Source: CATOSP01 sp034422355 (lineage in GTDB: Bacteria > Chloroflexota > Dehalococcoidia > Lucifugimonadales > UBA3495). Taken from it: a DNA stretch of 64,000 nt. Both the position numbers and the translations under genes were made by a program. The notes under the pieces were generated by a model that ran no database searches, was not told where the DNA came from, and worked only from the letters and a program-made list of their open reading frames with translations. Location: contig DAOUJS010000200.1 of the NCBI GenBank assembly GCA_034422355.1, forward strand, positions 1 through 64,000, written 5' to 3'. This document shows positions 1 through 7,618 of the stretch, one piece after another; the stretch's first letter is position 1, and the number at the start of each line of letters is the position of its first letter.

Positions 1-93
1 CTACAGTGGCTGGAGGGCACCCAACAGCGCAACGAGCGGGCCAGCCGCTCTCACGAAAGACGCCGCCGCGCAGCAAAACGCAGCCCTCCTTGA
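1..93 (+). CDS. C-terminal end of a gene cut by the window edge
   Basis: Frame 1 is open from the first base and stops at the TGA at 91-93. It encodes about 30 residues rich in Arg, Ser and Glu (for example SHERRRRAAKR), which looks like a charged C-terminal tail. It lies 28 bases before the HEPN gene on the same strand, so the two may be co-transcribed. HEPN proteins of this kind often sit beside a DUF262-type or other partner gene, but nothing in the visible tail identifies the family. Confidence 0.45.
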   Translation, partial: LQWLEGTQQRNERASRSHERRRRAAKRSPP

Positions 94-121
94 ACCGTCG
101 TTGTAATACTAGGGAATTGTC

Positions 122-610
122 ATGCGGCTGGCTCGTATCGACAAAGCCTTAGAAGATTGCGAGACCCACCTGAACAACACTGGAGCATGGAACACAGAGA
201 TTGAGCGTCTCCTCACCTATTCTGTATTAGTTATTGTTTATGCGGAGCTAGAGCAGGCAATAGAAGCCATTGTTCAAGAGAAATACACATCCATCGAAAC
301 CCCTGCCATCAGGAAATTCGTTGAATCAGGCAGAGACGCAGGGCCCAGAAGCATACGGTCCAGTGAATTAGCCAACTTCCTGGACCGATTTGGGGATGAG
401 TACAAGTCTGACTTTCACACAAAAATCGGAGAAAACCCCACTGCAGAGACGTTCTACAACAATCTCATAACCAATCGGCACGACACATCCCACTCCAGCG
501 GGTCGAACGCGACATTCACAGAAGTCAAGAGGTTCTACGAAGAAGGCCACGTGATTTTGGATTTCTTCCGGGAGTCCTTGCTTACTCTCGACCCCGAGGA
601 TGGAGTCTAA
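122..610 (+). CDS. HEPN-domain protein (RiboL-PSP-HEPN/MAE_28990-like)
   Basis: The 162-residue protein is all-helical in appearance. Near residue 120 it has N-R-H-D-T-S-H, which fits the HEPN RNase motif Rx4H. HEPN proteins are small helical RNases or RNA-binding partners in toxin-antitoxin, abortive-infection and defence modules. The spacing of the acidic N-terminal helix and the single Rx4H near the C-terminus suits the MAE_28990-type HEPN group, but I assign that subgroup only tentatively. The ATG has no strong Shine-Dalgarno sequence. The likely partner is the truncated gene just upstream. Base composition is lower in GC than in the surrounding genes, which would fit horizontal transfer. 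Confidence 0.65.
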   Translation: MRLARIDKALEDCETHLNNTGAWNTEIERLLTYSVLVIVYAELEQAIEAIVQEKYTSIETPAIRKFVESGRDAGPRSIRSSELANFLDRFGDEYKSDFHTKIGENPTAETFYNNLITNRHDTSHSSGSNATFTEVKRFYEEGHVILDFFRESLLTLDPEDGV

Positions 611-760
611 TCCAGGTGCCTGTCCCGCCAAGGCTACGAGGTAGCCCAAGGATCAAGCCTCACCGCCACCCAGCAAGAGTTGGCACAGTTCTAACCACAA
701 CTCGTCATTCCAGGACCTTTTCAAGGGCTTTTCCTATGCGAAATCCCGATTTCAACCGTC

Positions 761-780
761 ATTCCCGCTTTCGCGGGAAT
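761..780. repeat. 20-bp palindromic repeat, copy 1
   Basis: ATTCCCGC-TTTC-GCGGGAAT is a perfect 8-bp inverted repeat with a 4-base loop. It sits in the 216-base gap between the HEPN gene and the BKACE gene, which I otherwise find empty. The same 20 bases occur in reverse orientation at 48606-48625, and a few flanking bases also match. It behaves like a dispersed REP-type hairpin. It could also end transcription between the two convergent genes. Confidence 0.75.
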
Positions 781-826
781 CCACTGACTCTAATCACCGG
801 TCGGGTCAGTTAAAAGGGGACGCTTC

Positions 827-1714
827 CTAGTCCTGAATCGCCGGCAGCAGCCCCAGGATCTCCCTCGCCTGGGTAGGCGTTGCAGGTTCCCTACCCAACG
901 CCCGCGCCATCGTGACCGCCCACTCGATGTACTGGGCATTGGACGTCGGACACGGGTTATTGGGCAGGAAGGGACTGTCCTCCATTCCAACCCGCAGGTG
1001 CGCCCCGGTGGCAATCGCTATCGCGGCGATAACGAAGGTCTGGTCGCCGTTGCTGTGCGCCAGCCAGGTGGCCTCGGGATAGAACTCCCGGATGTTGTCC
1101 GTAATCATCGTGTAGTTCCGCGGCGAGCCCACCATCGACTGCCGGCCGTCACCCCAGTGCGCCCCCGGCTCCACAAGAAAGTACCGGGAACTCCTGATGT
1201 TCCCCTCACGCATCAGCGTGATCGCGTTGTTCAGCATCCCGGTATCATGGACCGCCGGTTCCGGGAACGTCCCCCGCTGGTAGCAGGCGTCCAGCGTGGC
1301 GATGATGTCCTCGTAGCTGTTGTGCGACATTGCAGTTTGGCGTTTCCCCGTCTGCGGGTCCATCGGCCAACGGACCCCGTGGCCCAGGTTGAGGGACACC
1401 ATCTCCACCGGGTTCGGCGTCCCCAGGAGATAACCGGTCACTTCCTCCACCGGCACCCCGGCACGCCTGGCCGTGGTGTAGTTCAACACCAGGTCGCACT
1501 GCGCCCGGATCATGGCGCTGGTCTCGGCGTACCATTTCGGATCGTAGCTCGCGCTGCCGTCGGGGTTGCGCGCGTGAATATGCACGATGCACGCGCCCGC
1601 GTCGTAGCACCTGATCGCCTCCTGGGCAACTTCTTCGGGTGTCCAGGGCACATTGGGGTTGTCCTCTCGGCCTCTCCCGCCGTTCAGGCACCCCTTGATA
1701 ATGATCGTGTCCAT
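827..1714 (-). CDS. Beta-keto acid cleavage enzyme (BKACE, DUF849 family)
   Basis: The 295-residue length is normal for the BKACE family. These TIM-barrel, zinc-dependent enzymes condense a beta-keto acid with acetyl-CoA to give acetoacetate and a new acyl-CoA. Visible family marks are N-G-x-R near residues 11-14, the zinc pair H45-x-H47 in H-I-H-A-R, and a later H-S-N-G-D segment. The founding member acts on 3-keto-5-aminohexanoate in lysine fermentation, but substrates vary widely and cannot be read here. The ATG is preceded by AAGGAGAGC, a good ribosome site. The gene is transcribed alone, divergently from the MoaD-like gene. Confidence 0.9.
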   Translation of the reverse strand: MDTIIIKGCLNGGRGREDNPNVPWTPEEVAQEAIRCYDAGACIVHIHARNPDGSASYDPKWYAETSAMIRAQCDLVLNYTTARRAGVPVEEVTGYLLGTPNPVEMVSLNLGHGVRWPMDPQTGKRQTAMSHNSYEDIIATLDACYQRGTFPEPAVHDTGMLNNAITLMREGNIRSSRYFLVEPGAHWGDGRQSMVGSPRNYTMITDNIREFYPEATWLAHSNGDQTFVIAAIAIATGAHLRVGMEDSPFLPNNPCPTSNAQYIEWAVTMARALGREPATPTQAREILGLLPAIQD

Positions 1715-1889
1715 CTTGCTCTCCTTTTCCCCTAATGTTCCGGTCTCGGGCGCGGCCCCGGAAGTCTCATCCGCGCCGGGCCTAGCTGCATTTTATGATA
1801 CTATAGGGACAGACGCTATCAGGACTAGCAACGACTCTGCGCCAGTCCTTAGCAGTCCAGCCCACAACGACAACGGCGGGTAGGCGGCT

Positions 1890-2159
1890 ATGGCAGAGGT
1901 ATGGATACCAACCCAGATGCAGACCCTCACCGGCGGTCAGCAGATCGTCCAGATCGAGGGCGCGACGGTGCGCCAGCTAATCAACAATCTGGAACGCGAT
2001 TTCCCTGGCGTCAAGGACCGCCTCTACGACCCCGAAGAAGATACCCTCCTGCCCGGCGTGGCTGTCATAGTCGACGGCGAGACCAGCCAGTTGGGACTGC
2101 TGGAACGCCTGAACGAAAACAGCGAGGTCCACTTCCTCCCCGCCATAGGCGGAGGCTGA
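1890..2159 (+). CDS. MoaD/ThiS-family ubiquitin-like sulfur carrier
   Basis: This 89-residue beta-grasp protein ends in I-G-G-G. The terminal Gly-Gly is adenylated and thiocarboxylated in sulfur carriers such as MoaD (molybdopterin synthase small subunit) and ThiS (thiazole synthesis). Family features are T-V-R-Q-L-I-N near residue 27 and a hydrophobic strand before the Gly-rich end. No MoaE, MoeB, ThiG or ThiF gene is nearby, so the pathway is open. Stand-alone MoaD-like proteins also serve cysteine or thio-cofactor synthesis. The next gene starts 81 bases downstream on the same strand. Confidence 0.85.
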   Translation: MAEVWIPTQMQTLTGGQQIVQIEGATVRQLINNLERDFPGVKDRLYDPEEDTLLPGVAVIVDGETSQLGLLERLNENSEVHFLPAIGGG

Positions 2160-2240
2160 CCCAACCTTTCAACCCTCCCCACCCAACAACCCCGCGGCAA
2201 GTGGCATGGAGGCGGAAGCGGAGTGGGAGCGGGATATAAG

Positions 2241-2522
2241 ATGGAATATCTCCTGGTCCCGGGCGAAGGTCCGCCGCTGCGCGTCCATTCCCGGTGTGAG
2301 GATGAACTGCTGGCCAAGGCGGAACTGCTCCTCTTCGCTGAAGACGCCGCCAAGGCGTACCCCGGCCGTCCTGTAGTCGGCACCTACGACGTGGAACCCG
2401 CCCTCACCATCGCCAACCTCAAACGCGCCTATCGCTACGACCACGCCGGATACCGCCGCCTCATGGAGCACCGCACCAGTATCCTCCAACAAGGCTGGAC
2501 CTACCCCGCGTGGGAGCCGTGA
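2241..2522 (+). CDS. Small conserved-type protein of unknown function
   Basis: This 93-residue soluble protein starts at an ATG about 11 bases after GGAG. A GTG 18 bases upstream is an alternative start. I do not recognise a family. It is acidic in the middle, rich in Tyr and Arg in its second half, and has no signal peptide or membrane segment. It shares a strand with the MoaD-like gene 81 bases upstream and may be co-expressed with it. Confidence 0.6.
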   Translation: MEYLLVPGEGPPLRVHSRCEDELLAKAELLLFAEDAAKAYPGRPVVGTYDVEPALTIANLKRAYRYDHAGYRRLMEHRTSILQQGWTYPAWEP

Positions 2523-2570
2523 TCCCCGTTGCATGAAGCGTGGTCGCGGATTACGGAAGGTAAGTGCCCC

Positions 2571-3611
2571 CTACACTTCCGCCCGCTCCAGCTTCACCGT
2601 CCGCCCCTCCCTGGCAGACTCGATCATTGCCAGTGTTATCTCCACTGCCCGCAGCCCATCCATTCCAGTTGCCGCCGGTTCACGGTCTTCCTCGATGGCC
2701 CGGTGGAAGTCCTCGACTTCTGCGATGAAGTTGCCCAAGTATTGGTCTGGGCAGACCTCGGTGCGATGGACGTCCTCGCTGATAAGCTCCACCCGCCCCT
2801 GGCGAGCCTCCCACAGCGTCGCCTCTCCCCTGACCCGGCCAAGACTGCCATAAATCGTGAAGTCATTCCGCGAGTCCGGCAGCAGGCGGCTGCAAGCAAT
2901 GGTGGCAATGACCCCGCCCTCAAAACGCAGTGTTACTGTGGCCAGTTGTTCCAGTGGCTGTTGTTCCGTCTGGCCATCCGTCATTGCACTGACCTCGACA
3001 ACTTCCCGGCCGATGAGGAAGCGCATCAGGTCAACCGCGTGGACCCCGGTGCCCATCATGGTGGACGCGCCGCCGATCATCTCAGGTTGGTCCCACCACA
3101 CCCGGTTGCCGCTCCGTGGGGGCGGACCTTCTTGGCCTCGCACGCCAAACCCCCACTGCCCCTGGGCCAAGACCAAACGCCCCAGTACACCCTCTTCAAT
3201 CGACCGCCGGGCCATCAGGTGCCCGGGATGAGTCCGCAGGTGATACCCCACGCCCAGCTTCACCCCCTGCTCCCTGCAAACTCTGACCATCGACACTGCA
3301 TCATACAGGGTCGTAGCCATGGGCTTTTCGCACAACACATGCTTGCTCGCCCGCGCAGCCTGGAGGGTATGTTCAGCGTGAAGGGAGTTTGGAGAGCAGA
3401 CAAACACGGCCTCGACCCTGGAATCGACCAGCATGGCTTCCAGAGAGTCGTAGGCCGTATTGGCACCGTGTTTCTCGGCAAAGGCTTCCGCCCGCCCGCG
3501 GTCACGGCTGTATACGGCAACCAAGTCTGAGTCCTGCGCCTCGGCGATGGCAGGGGCAACCTTGAGGTCAGGGTGAAACCCGGTGCTGACTATCGCCCAA
3601 CCAAGCGGCAC
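2571..3611 (-). CDS. Gfo/Idh/MocA-family NAD(P)-dependent oxidoreductase
   Basis: The 346-residue protein has an N-terminal Rossmann domain, the E-K-P motif near residue 95 that positions the catalytic lysine, and the later G-V-H-A-V-D segment of the C-terminal domain. The family oxidises or reduces sugars, inositols and related polyols with NAD(P). The first turn reads S-T-G-F-H-P in place of the usual GxGxxG end, which is unusual. The start is a GTG preceded by GGAGGTGA, the strongest ribosome site nearby. Its convergent neighbour ends 48 bases away. Confidence 0.9.
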   Translation of the reverse strand: MPLGWAIVSTGFHPDLKVAPAIAEAQDSDLVAVYSRDRGRAEAFAEKHGANTAYDSLEAMLVDSRVEAVFVCSPNSLHAEHTLQAARASKHVLCEKPMATTLYDAVSMVRVCREQGVKLGVGYHLRTHPGHLMARRSIEEGVLGRLVLAQGQWGFGVRGQEGPPPRSGNRVWWDQPEMIGGASTMMGTGVHAVDLMRFLIGREVVEVSAMTDGQTEQQPLEQLATVTLRFEGGVIATIACSRLLPDSRNDFTIYGSLGRVRGEATLWEARQGRVELISEDVHRTEVCPDQYLGNFIAEVEDFHRAIEEDREPAATGMDGLRAVEITLAMIESAREGRTVKLERAEV

Positions 3612-3732
3612 AACTCACCTCCATGAGACCGGAAAGATGCCGACCTAACATAGGCAACTGTCAAACCCCTGTCAATCTCACAGTCTTGAGTTGCTCTGGT
3701 CTGCCGTAGCGTCTCCACCAAAGTTGACCCAG

Positions 3733-3761
3733 TTGACCACCAATATCGGCTGAAGTAGGAT
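3733..3761 (+). promoter_or_regulatory. Candidate promoter of the DUF1330-copA-YHS operon
   Basis: TTGACC (3733-3738) and TAGGAT (3756-3761) are separated by 17 bases. A second TTGACC lies 9 bases upstream, making a direct GTTGACC repeat that could be an operator. The DUF1330 start codon is about 93 bases downstream. No known copper-regulator box (CsoR, CueR) was recognised. Confidence 0.45.
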
Positions 3762-3853
3762 GGAAACGTAATGACGGTTCTAATCTCTCCACCCTTCTCA
3801 CATTCAATAGTATGACCACCCAAGCGGATGACACTCGGCCTGGAGGCATCATA

Positions 3854-4141
3854 ATGGCGGCCTACCTGTTCGCGGATATCAACGTTACCGACCCAGCCAA
3901 GTTCGACGATTACCGGGGCAAGGTGGCCCCGCTGGTGGAGAAGTACGGCGGCAAGTACCTGGTGCGCGGCGGCGGTTACGAGAAGGTAGAAGGCGACTGG
4001 TCCCCCAACCGCCTCGTCGTCATCGAGTTTGAAGACATGGACCGCGCCAAGGCGTTCTACTTCTCAGCCGAGTACGCTCCGGTGATGGAGATACGCAAGC
4101 AGGCTTCCACCGGCAATGTCCTCATCGTCGAGGGAGCGTAA
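3854..4141 (+). CDS. DUF1330-family small protein
   Basis: This 95-residue ferredoxin-like-fold protein matches DUF1330: D-x-x-K-F-D-D-Y-R near the start, K-Y-G-G-K-Y-L-V-R-G-G in the middle, then F-x-S-x-E-Y-A-P-V. The family's function is not established. I chose the ATG at 3854 because GGAGG lies 7 bases before it and the resulting length is the family norm. An upstream in-frame ATG at 3812 lacks such a site. The gene ends 8 bases before copA and so probably shares its transcript. Confidence 0.85.
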   Translation: MAAYLFADINVTDPAKFDDYRGKVAPLVEKYGGKYLVRGGGYEKVEGDWSPNRLVVIEFEDMDRAKAFYFSAEYAPVMEIRKQASTGNVLIVEGA

Positions 4142-4149
4142 CCCTTATC

Positions 4150-6669
4150 ATGGCTGGCGCCAGGGAGCGGGACAACCTGATAACCCTTCCGGTCCAGGGG
4201 ATGACCTGTGCCGCCTGCGTCTCCCACGTGGAGAAGGCCATCGTCGGCGTTGACGGTGTGGCGGGCGTCTCCGTCAACCTGGCCGTCGAGACCGCCGCGG
4301 TGGAGCTTGCCGACAAAGGCGTATCAGTCGAAGACATCCGCCGCGCCGTTTCCGACGCCGGGTACAGCATCCCCGCATCCAAAACGACCCTGACCATCGG
4401 CGGGATGACCTGCGCCGCCTGCGTCTCCCACGTGGAGGGCGCGCTCCAGACCGTTCCCGGAGTCATCGATGCCAGCGTCAACCTCGCCACCGAGCGGGCT
4501 ACAGTAGAGTACCTTCCCGGAACAGCCGGGACCGCAGCATTCCGCGATGCGGTCTCAGCCGCCGGATACCGGCTTGTCGGCGCAGGCGATGCCCCGGAAG
4601 ACACCCAGGCCGAACTGGAAAGGCTCAGCCGCACCCACGAGACCCGCTCCCTCCGCCGCCGCTTCATCGTCGCGGCCATGGGCGCAGCCCTTCTGTTCCT
4701 GGGGTCCTTCCACGCTTTCCCGTGGACCGCTCCCCTGATGGCGCTGTCCTATTACCCCTTCCTGCTCTGGGCGCTGGCGACGCCGGTACAGCTTTGGGCG
4801 GGCTGGAGCTTCTACACCTCCGGCCTGGGCGCGTTGAGACACGGCGCCAGCAACATGCACACCCTCATCGCCATGGGCACTACCACCGCCTACGGGTATA
4901 GCGTGGCCATCGTCCTCATCGGGTGGCTTGCCCCCGGCTTTCTTGAATCGCGGGGCATCTCCACAATGCTCTACTTCGACACCGCGGCTATGATCACCGC
5001 GCTAGTGCTCCTTGGCGGATACCTGGAGTCCCGAGCCAGGGGCCATACCTCCGACGCCATCCGCAGGCTCATCGGACTGCGCCCCAACACCGCCCATGTG
5101 CTTCAGGACGGGGAAGAAGTTGACCTTCCCGCCGGAGCGGTGGCCGTGGACGACATCCTCGTAGTCCGCCCCGGCGAAAAAGTTCCCGTGGACGGCGAAG
5201 TGATCCAGGGCCACTCCGCCATCGACGAGTCAATGCTAACCGGGGAGAGCATCCCGGTTGACAAGTCCCCCGGCTCCCGGGTTTACGCCGCCACCACCAA
5301 CATGACCGGAGCTTTCACCTTCCGGGCTACCGGAATCGGCCAGGACATGGTCCTCTCCCAGATAATCCGGCAAGTGGAGGACGCGCAGGGTTCCAAAGCT
5401 CCGATTCAACGCCTGGCGGACAGGGTCGCCGCCTGGTTCGTTCCTGCGGTCATCGGCGCGGCCCTCGCCGCGTTCCTGTTCTGGGCCCTCCTGGGTCCCG
5501 CTCCCGGCCTGACCACGCCCGTAATGGTATTCGTTGCCGTGCTGATCATCGCCTGCCCCTGCGCCCTGGGACTTGCAACCCCCACCGCGATCATCGTCAG
5601 TTCCGGCAGGGGCGCGCAGCAGGGCATACTGGTGCGCAGCGCCCGTGCCCTGGAGGTAGCCCACCGTGTGACCACCGTGGTGCTCGACAAGACCGGCACA
5701 CTCACCACAGGCCAACTGTCAGTTACAGGAATCTACCCTGTGGCAGTCTCCGGGAACGACCTGCTGCAATTAGCCGCCTCAGTGGAGCGCGGCTCGGAGC
5801 ATCCCATCGGTCAGGCAATCGTCCGGGAAGCCCAGGCGCGCGGACTTGAGCTAACTTCACCGGAGGAATTCGAGGCTGAACCGGGCCTGGGCGTGGGCGC
5901 ACAGACTGGCGGCGCTGCCGTTGTCATAGGCAACGAGACTTGGATGAAGGCCAACGACATCGAACTGTTCGACCTTCCCGACCTGGCCGGGCAACTGGCG
6001 TCCGAGGGCAAAACCCCTGTGTTCGCTGCCTCCGACGGTCAGGTCATGGGAATCATTGCCGTCGCCGACACCCTGAAACCCAACGCCGCCGAAACCGTTG
6101 CCCGTCTCCACGCCCTTGGTCTGGAAGTGGTTATGCTCACCGGCGACAACGCTGAGTCCGCCGCGGGCATCGCCGCCTTGGCAGGCGTGGACCGGGTTGA
6201 GTCCGGGCTTTTGCCGAAGGACAAGGCGGAGGCAATCCGCCAACTCCAGTCCCAGGGAAAGACCGTGGCAATGGTGGGCGACGGCATCAACGATGCCCCA
6301 GCCCTGGCCCAGGCCGACGTAAGCATGGCAATGGGCAGCGGCGCAGACGTGGCGATGGAGTCCGCGGACGTCACCCTCATGCGGTCCGACCTTTCCACCG
6401 TCGTCGAGACATTCAGCCTCAGCCGCGCCACCATCCGGACTATCAAGCAAAACCTGTTCTGGGCCTTCTTCTACAACGTGATGCTTGTTCCCATAGCGGC
6501 CGGGGCGCTCTACCCGGCATTCTCAGCCCTGGGAGGAGTCCCGGCGGGGCTCGGGTTCCTCTTCGGAGACCTGGGGTTCCTCAACCCGGTGATGGCCGCC
6601 GCCGCAATGGCCATAAGCTCCGTAACCGTGATAACCAACTCCCTGCGTCTCAAACGCTCGAACACCTGA
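4150..6669 (+). CDS. copA: Copper-exporting P1B-type ATPase CopA
   Basis: The 839-residue protein has two N-terminal heavy-metal domains, each with G-M-T-C-A-A-C (near residues 17 and 84). Eight membrane segments are expected. The P-type ATPase motifs are T-G-E-S (about 364), the intramembrane metal site C469-P-C471, the phosphorylation loop D513-K-T-G-T, the H-P of the nucleotide domain (about 551) and G-D-G-I-N-D-A-P (about 710). CPC with paired CxxC domains is typical of Cu(I) export. The gene lies between a DUF1330 gene and a YHS metal-site gene. All catalytic residues are intact. Confidence 0.96.
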   Translation: MAGARERDNLITLPVQGMTCAACVSHVEKAIVGVDGVAGVSVNLAVETAAVELADKGVSVEDIRRAVSDAGYSIPASKTTLTIGGMTCAACVSHVEGALQTVPGVIDASVNLATERATVEYLPGTAGTAAFRDAVSAAGYRLVGAGDAPEDTQAELERLSRTHETRSLRRRFIVAAMGAALLFLGSFHAFPWTAPLMALSYYPFLLWALATPVQLWAGWSFYTSGLGALRHGASNMHTLIAMGTTTAYGYSVAIVLIGWLAPGFLESRGISTMLYFDTAAMITALVLLGGYLESRARGHTSDAIRRLIGLRPNTAHVLQDGEEVDLPAGAVAVDDILVVRPGEKVPVDGEVIQGHSAIDESMLTGESIPVDKSPGSRVYAATTNMTGAFTFRATGIGQDMVLSQIIRQVEDAQGSKAPIQRLADRVAAWFVPAVIGAALAAFLFWALLGPAPGLTTPVMVFVAVLIIACPCALGLATPTAIIVSSGRGAQQGILVRSARALEVAHRVTTVVLDKTGTLTTGQLSVTGIYPVAVSGNDLLQLAASVERGSEHPIGQAIVREAQARGLELTSPEEFEAEPGLGVGAQTGGAAVVIGNETWMKANDIELFDLPDLAGQLASEGKTPVFAASDGQVMGIIAVADTLKPNAAETVARLHALGLEVVMLTGDNAESAAGIAALAGVDRVESGLLPKDKAEAIRQLQSQGKTVAMVGDGINDAPALAQADVSMAMGSGADVAMESADVTLMRSDLSTVVETFSLSRATIRTIKQNLFWAFFYNVMLVPIAAGALYPAFSALGGVPAGLGFLFGDLGFLNPVMAAAAMAISSVTVITNSLRLKRSNT

Positions 6670-6765
6670 CGACCGGCGCAACTCCCGTCTGGGGACGGAT
6701 CCCATCCACCGCTCCCCAGCCAGCATGAAGGTATGGGACAACGTACCCAGAAGGAGGCAGCAATC

Positions 6766-6981
6766 ATGGCAATGGCGATAGACCCCATCTGCAAGATGGT
6801 CGTGGACACCGCCAATCCGCCCGGAGGCCAGTCTGAACACCAGGGGACGACCTACTACTTCTGCGCCCCCGGCTGCAAGGTAGCCTTCGACCGGGACCCG
6901 GAAAAATACCTGCAACAGGCCGACCAGCCGCCTGCCCAGCAAAGAGTGTCGTTCATCTCCCGCATTTTGGGTCGCAAGTAG
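6766..6981 (+). CDS. YHS-domain protein linked to copper export
   Basis: This 71-residue protein holds one YHS domain. D-P-I-C-K-M near the start and Y-Y-F-C-A-P-G-C-K-x-x-F give three conserved cysteines, which in this family bind metals, often copper or other soft ions. The start at 6766 follows AAGGAGG at a 8-base distance. An ATG at 6733 lies upstream of that site and is unlikely. It follows copA by 96 bases and is followed by a strong hairpin, so it probably ends the copper operon and may hand metal to CopA or buffer it. Confidence 0.88.
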   Translation: MAMAIDPICKMVVDTANPPGGQSEHQGTTYYFCAPGCKVAFDRDPEKYLQQADQPPAQQRVSFISRILGRK

Positions 6982-7001
6982 AGGACGCCTGCGCAAGATA
7001 C

Positions 7002-7036
7002 TGGACTCCAGCGGACGGTGGTCCCGCTGGAGTCCA
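7002..7036 (+). terminator. Strong hairpin after the copper operon
   Basis: A perfect 13-bp stem (TGGACTCCAGCGG with its complement) closes a 9-base loop, 20 bases after the YHS stop codon. No long T-run follows, so it may act as a transcript-end stabiliser or a weak terminator. Confidence 0.6.
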
Positions 7037-7070
7037 AATGCCCGCAATACGATGGTGACGGAGGGGTCGG

Positions 7071-7093
7071 AGACATACCGGCCCGGTATGTCT
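7071..7093. promoter_or_regulatory. Perfect dyad, candidate operator
   Basis: AGACATACCG-GCC-CGGTATGTCT is a perfect 10-bp inverted repeat with 3 central bases. It lies about 50 bases upstream of a consensus promoter for the decarboxylase genes. It could bind a dimeric regulator or form a hairpin. Confidence 0.45.
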
Positions 7094-7141
7094 TTGAATA
7101 GGCTGCCTTTGTAATGATGCTGTACATCGCGTTGCGATTGA

Positions 7142-7170
7142 TTGACAGTGTAACCACGCGCCAGTATGCT
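7142..7170 (+). promoter_or_regulatory. Sigma-70-type promoter of the decarboxylase gamma-beta operon
   Basis: TTGACA (7142-7147) and TATGCT (7165-7170) are separated by exactly 17 bases, close to full consensus. Transcription would begin near 7177, which rules out the in-frame ATG at 7166 and supports the start at 7199. Confidence 0.7.
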
Positions 7171-7198
7171 CAATTCCGCCCGAACCGCGCCCAACACC

Positions 7199-7582
7199 AT
7201 GATTGAATTCGATGTACAACACGCTCTCGCCACTACCTACAGCGGTCTGGGAGCTGCATTTGTCGTCCTAGCCCTTCTCATCCTGTTCATTCTGGCCGTC
7301 CGGCTTGCCATCCGCCTGCGCGACCGCACTCCCTCGCCCGCCGTCACGCTTCCGCCCTACCCGACCCTCAGCGCATCCGAACCCGGCCCTGTACCTCCGT
7401 CTGTCGCCGCCGTGACGGAACTCCAGGAAGACGGCCTTATACTTACCGTAGAGGAGACTAACGACGGGACCGACACCAATGGCACGAACGGCACAGACGA
7501 AGCCGAACCCCTGGGCGACTGGAAAATCTACGGTAGGCTGGACGCCTTCTCCTCTCGCAGAGTGGAACGCCGCAGTGGGTGA
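7199..7582 (+). CDS. Sodium-pump decarboxylase gamma-subunit-like protein (OadG type)
   Basis: The 127-residue protein has one N-terminal membrane helix (about residues 15-35), a basic stop-transfer R-L-A-I-R-L-R, then a long Pro-, Ser- and acid-rich cytosolic tail. That is the layout of OadG, which anchors and assembles oxaloacetate-type biotin decarboxylases and helps bind zinc. The gene directly precedes the beta subunit, which supports the call. The tail has an Asn-Gly-Thr-rich stretch near residue 90. No alpha subunit or biotin carrier gene is in the window. Sequence alone is weak evidence because gamma subunits diverge strongly. Confidence 0.7.
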   Translation: MIEFDVQHALATTYSGLGAAFVVLALLILFILAVRLAIRLRDRTPSPAVTLPPYPTLSASEPGPVPPSVAAVTELQEDGLILTVEETNDGTDTNGTNGTDEAEPLGDWKIYGRLDAFSSRRVERRSG

Positions 7583-7618
7583 CTGCCGCCACGCCGTCTC
7601 TGACTGCCACCGCACGTC

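Noticed and set aside
1794..1799. TATGAT as a promoter for the MoaD-like gene
   Set aside because: No acceptable -35 box lies 16-18 bases upstream.
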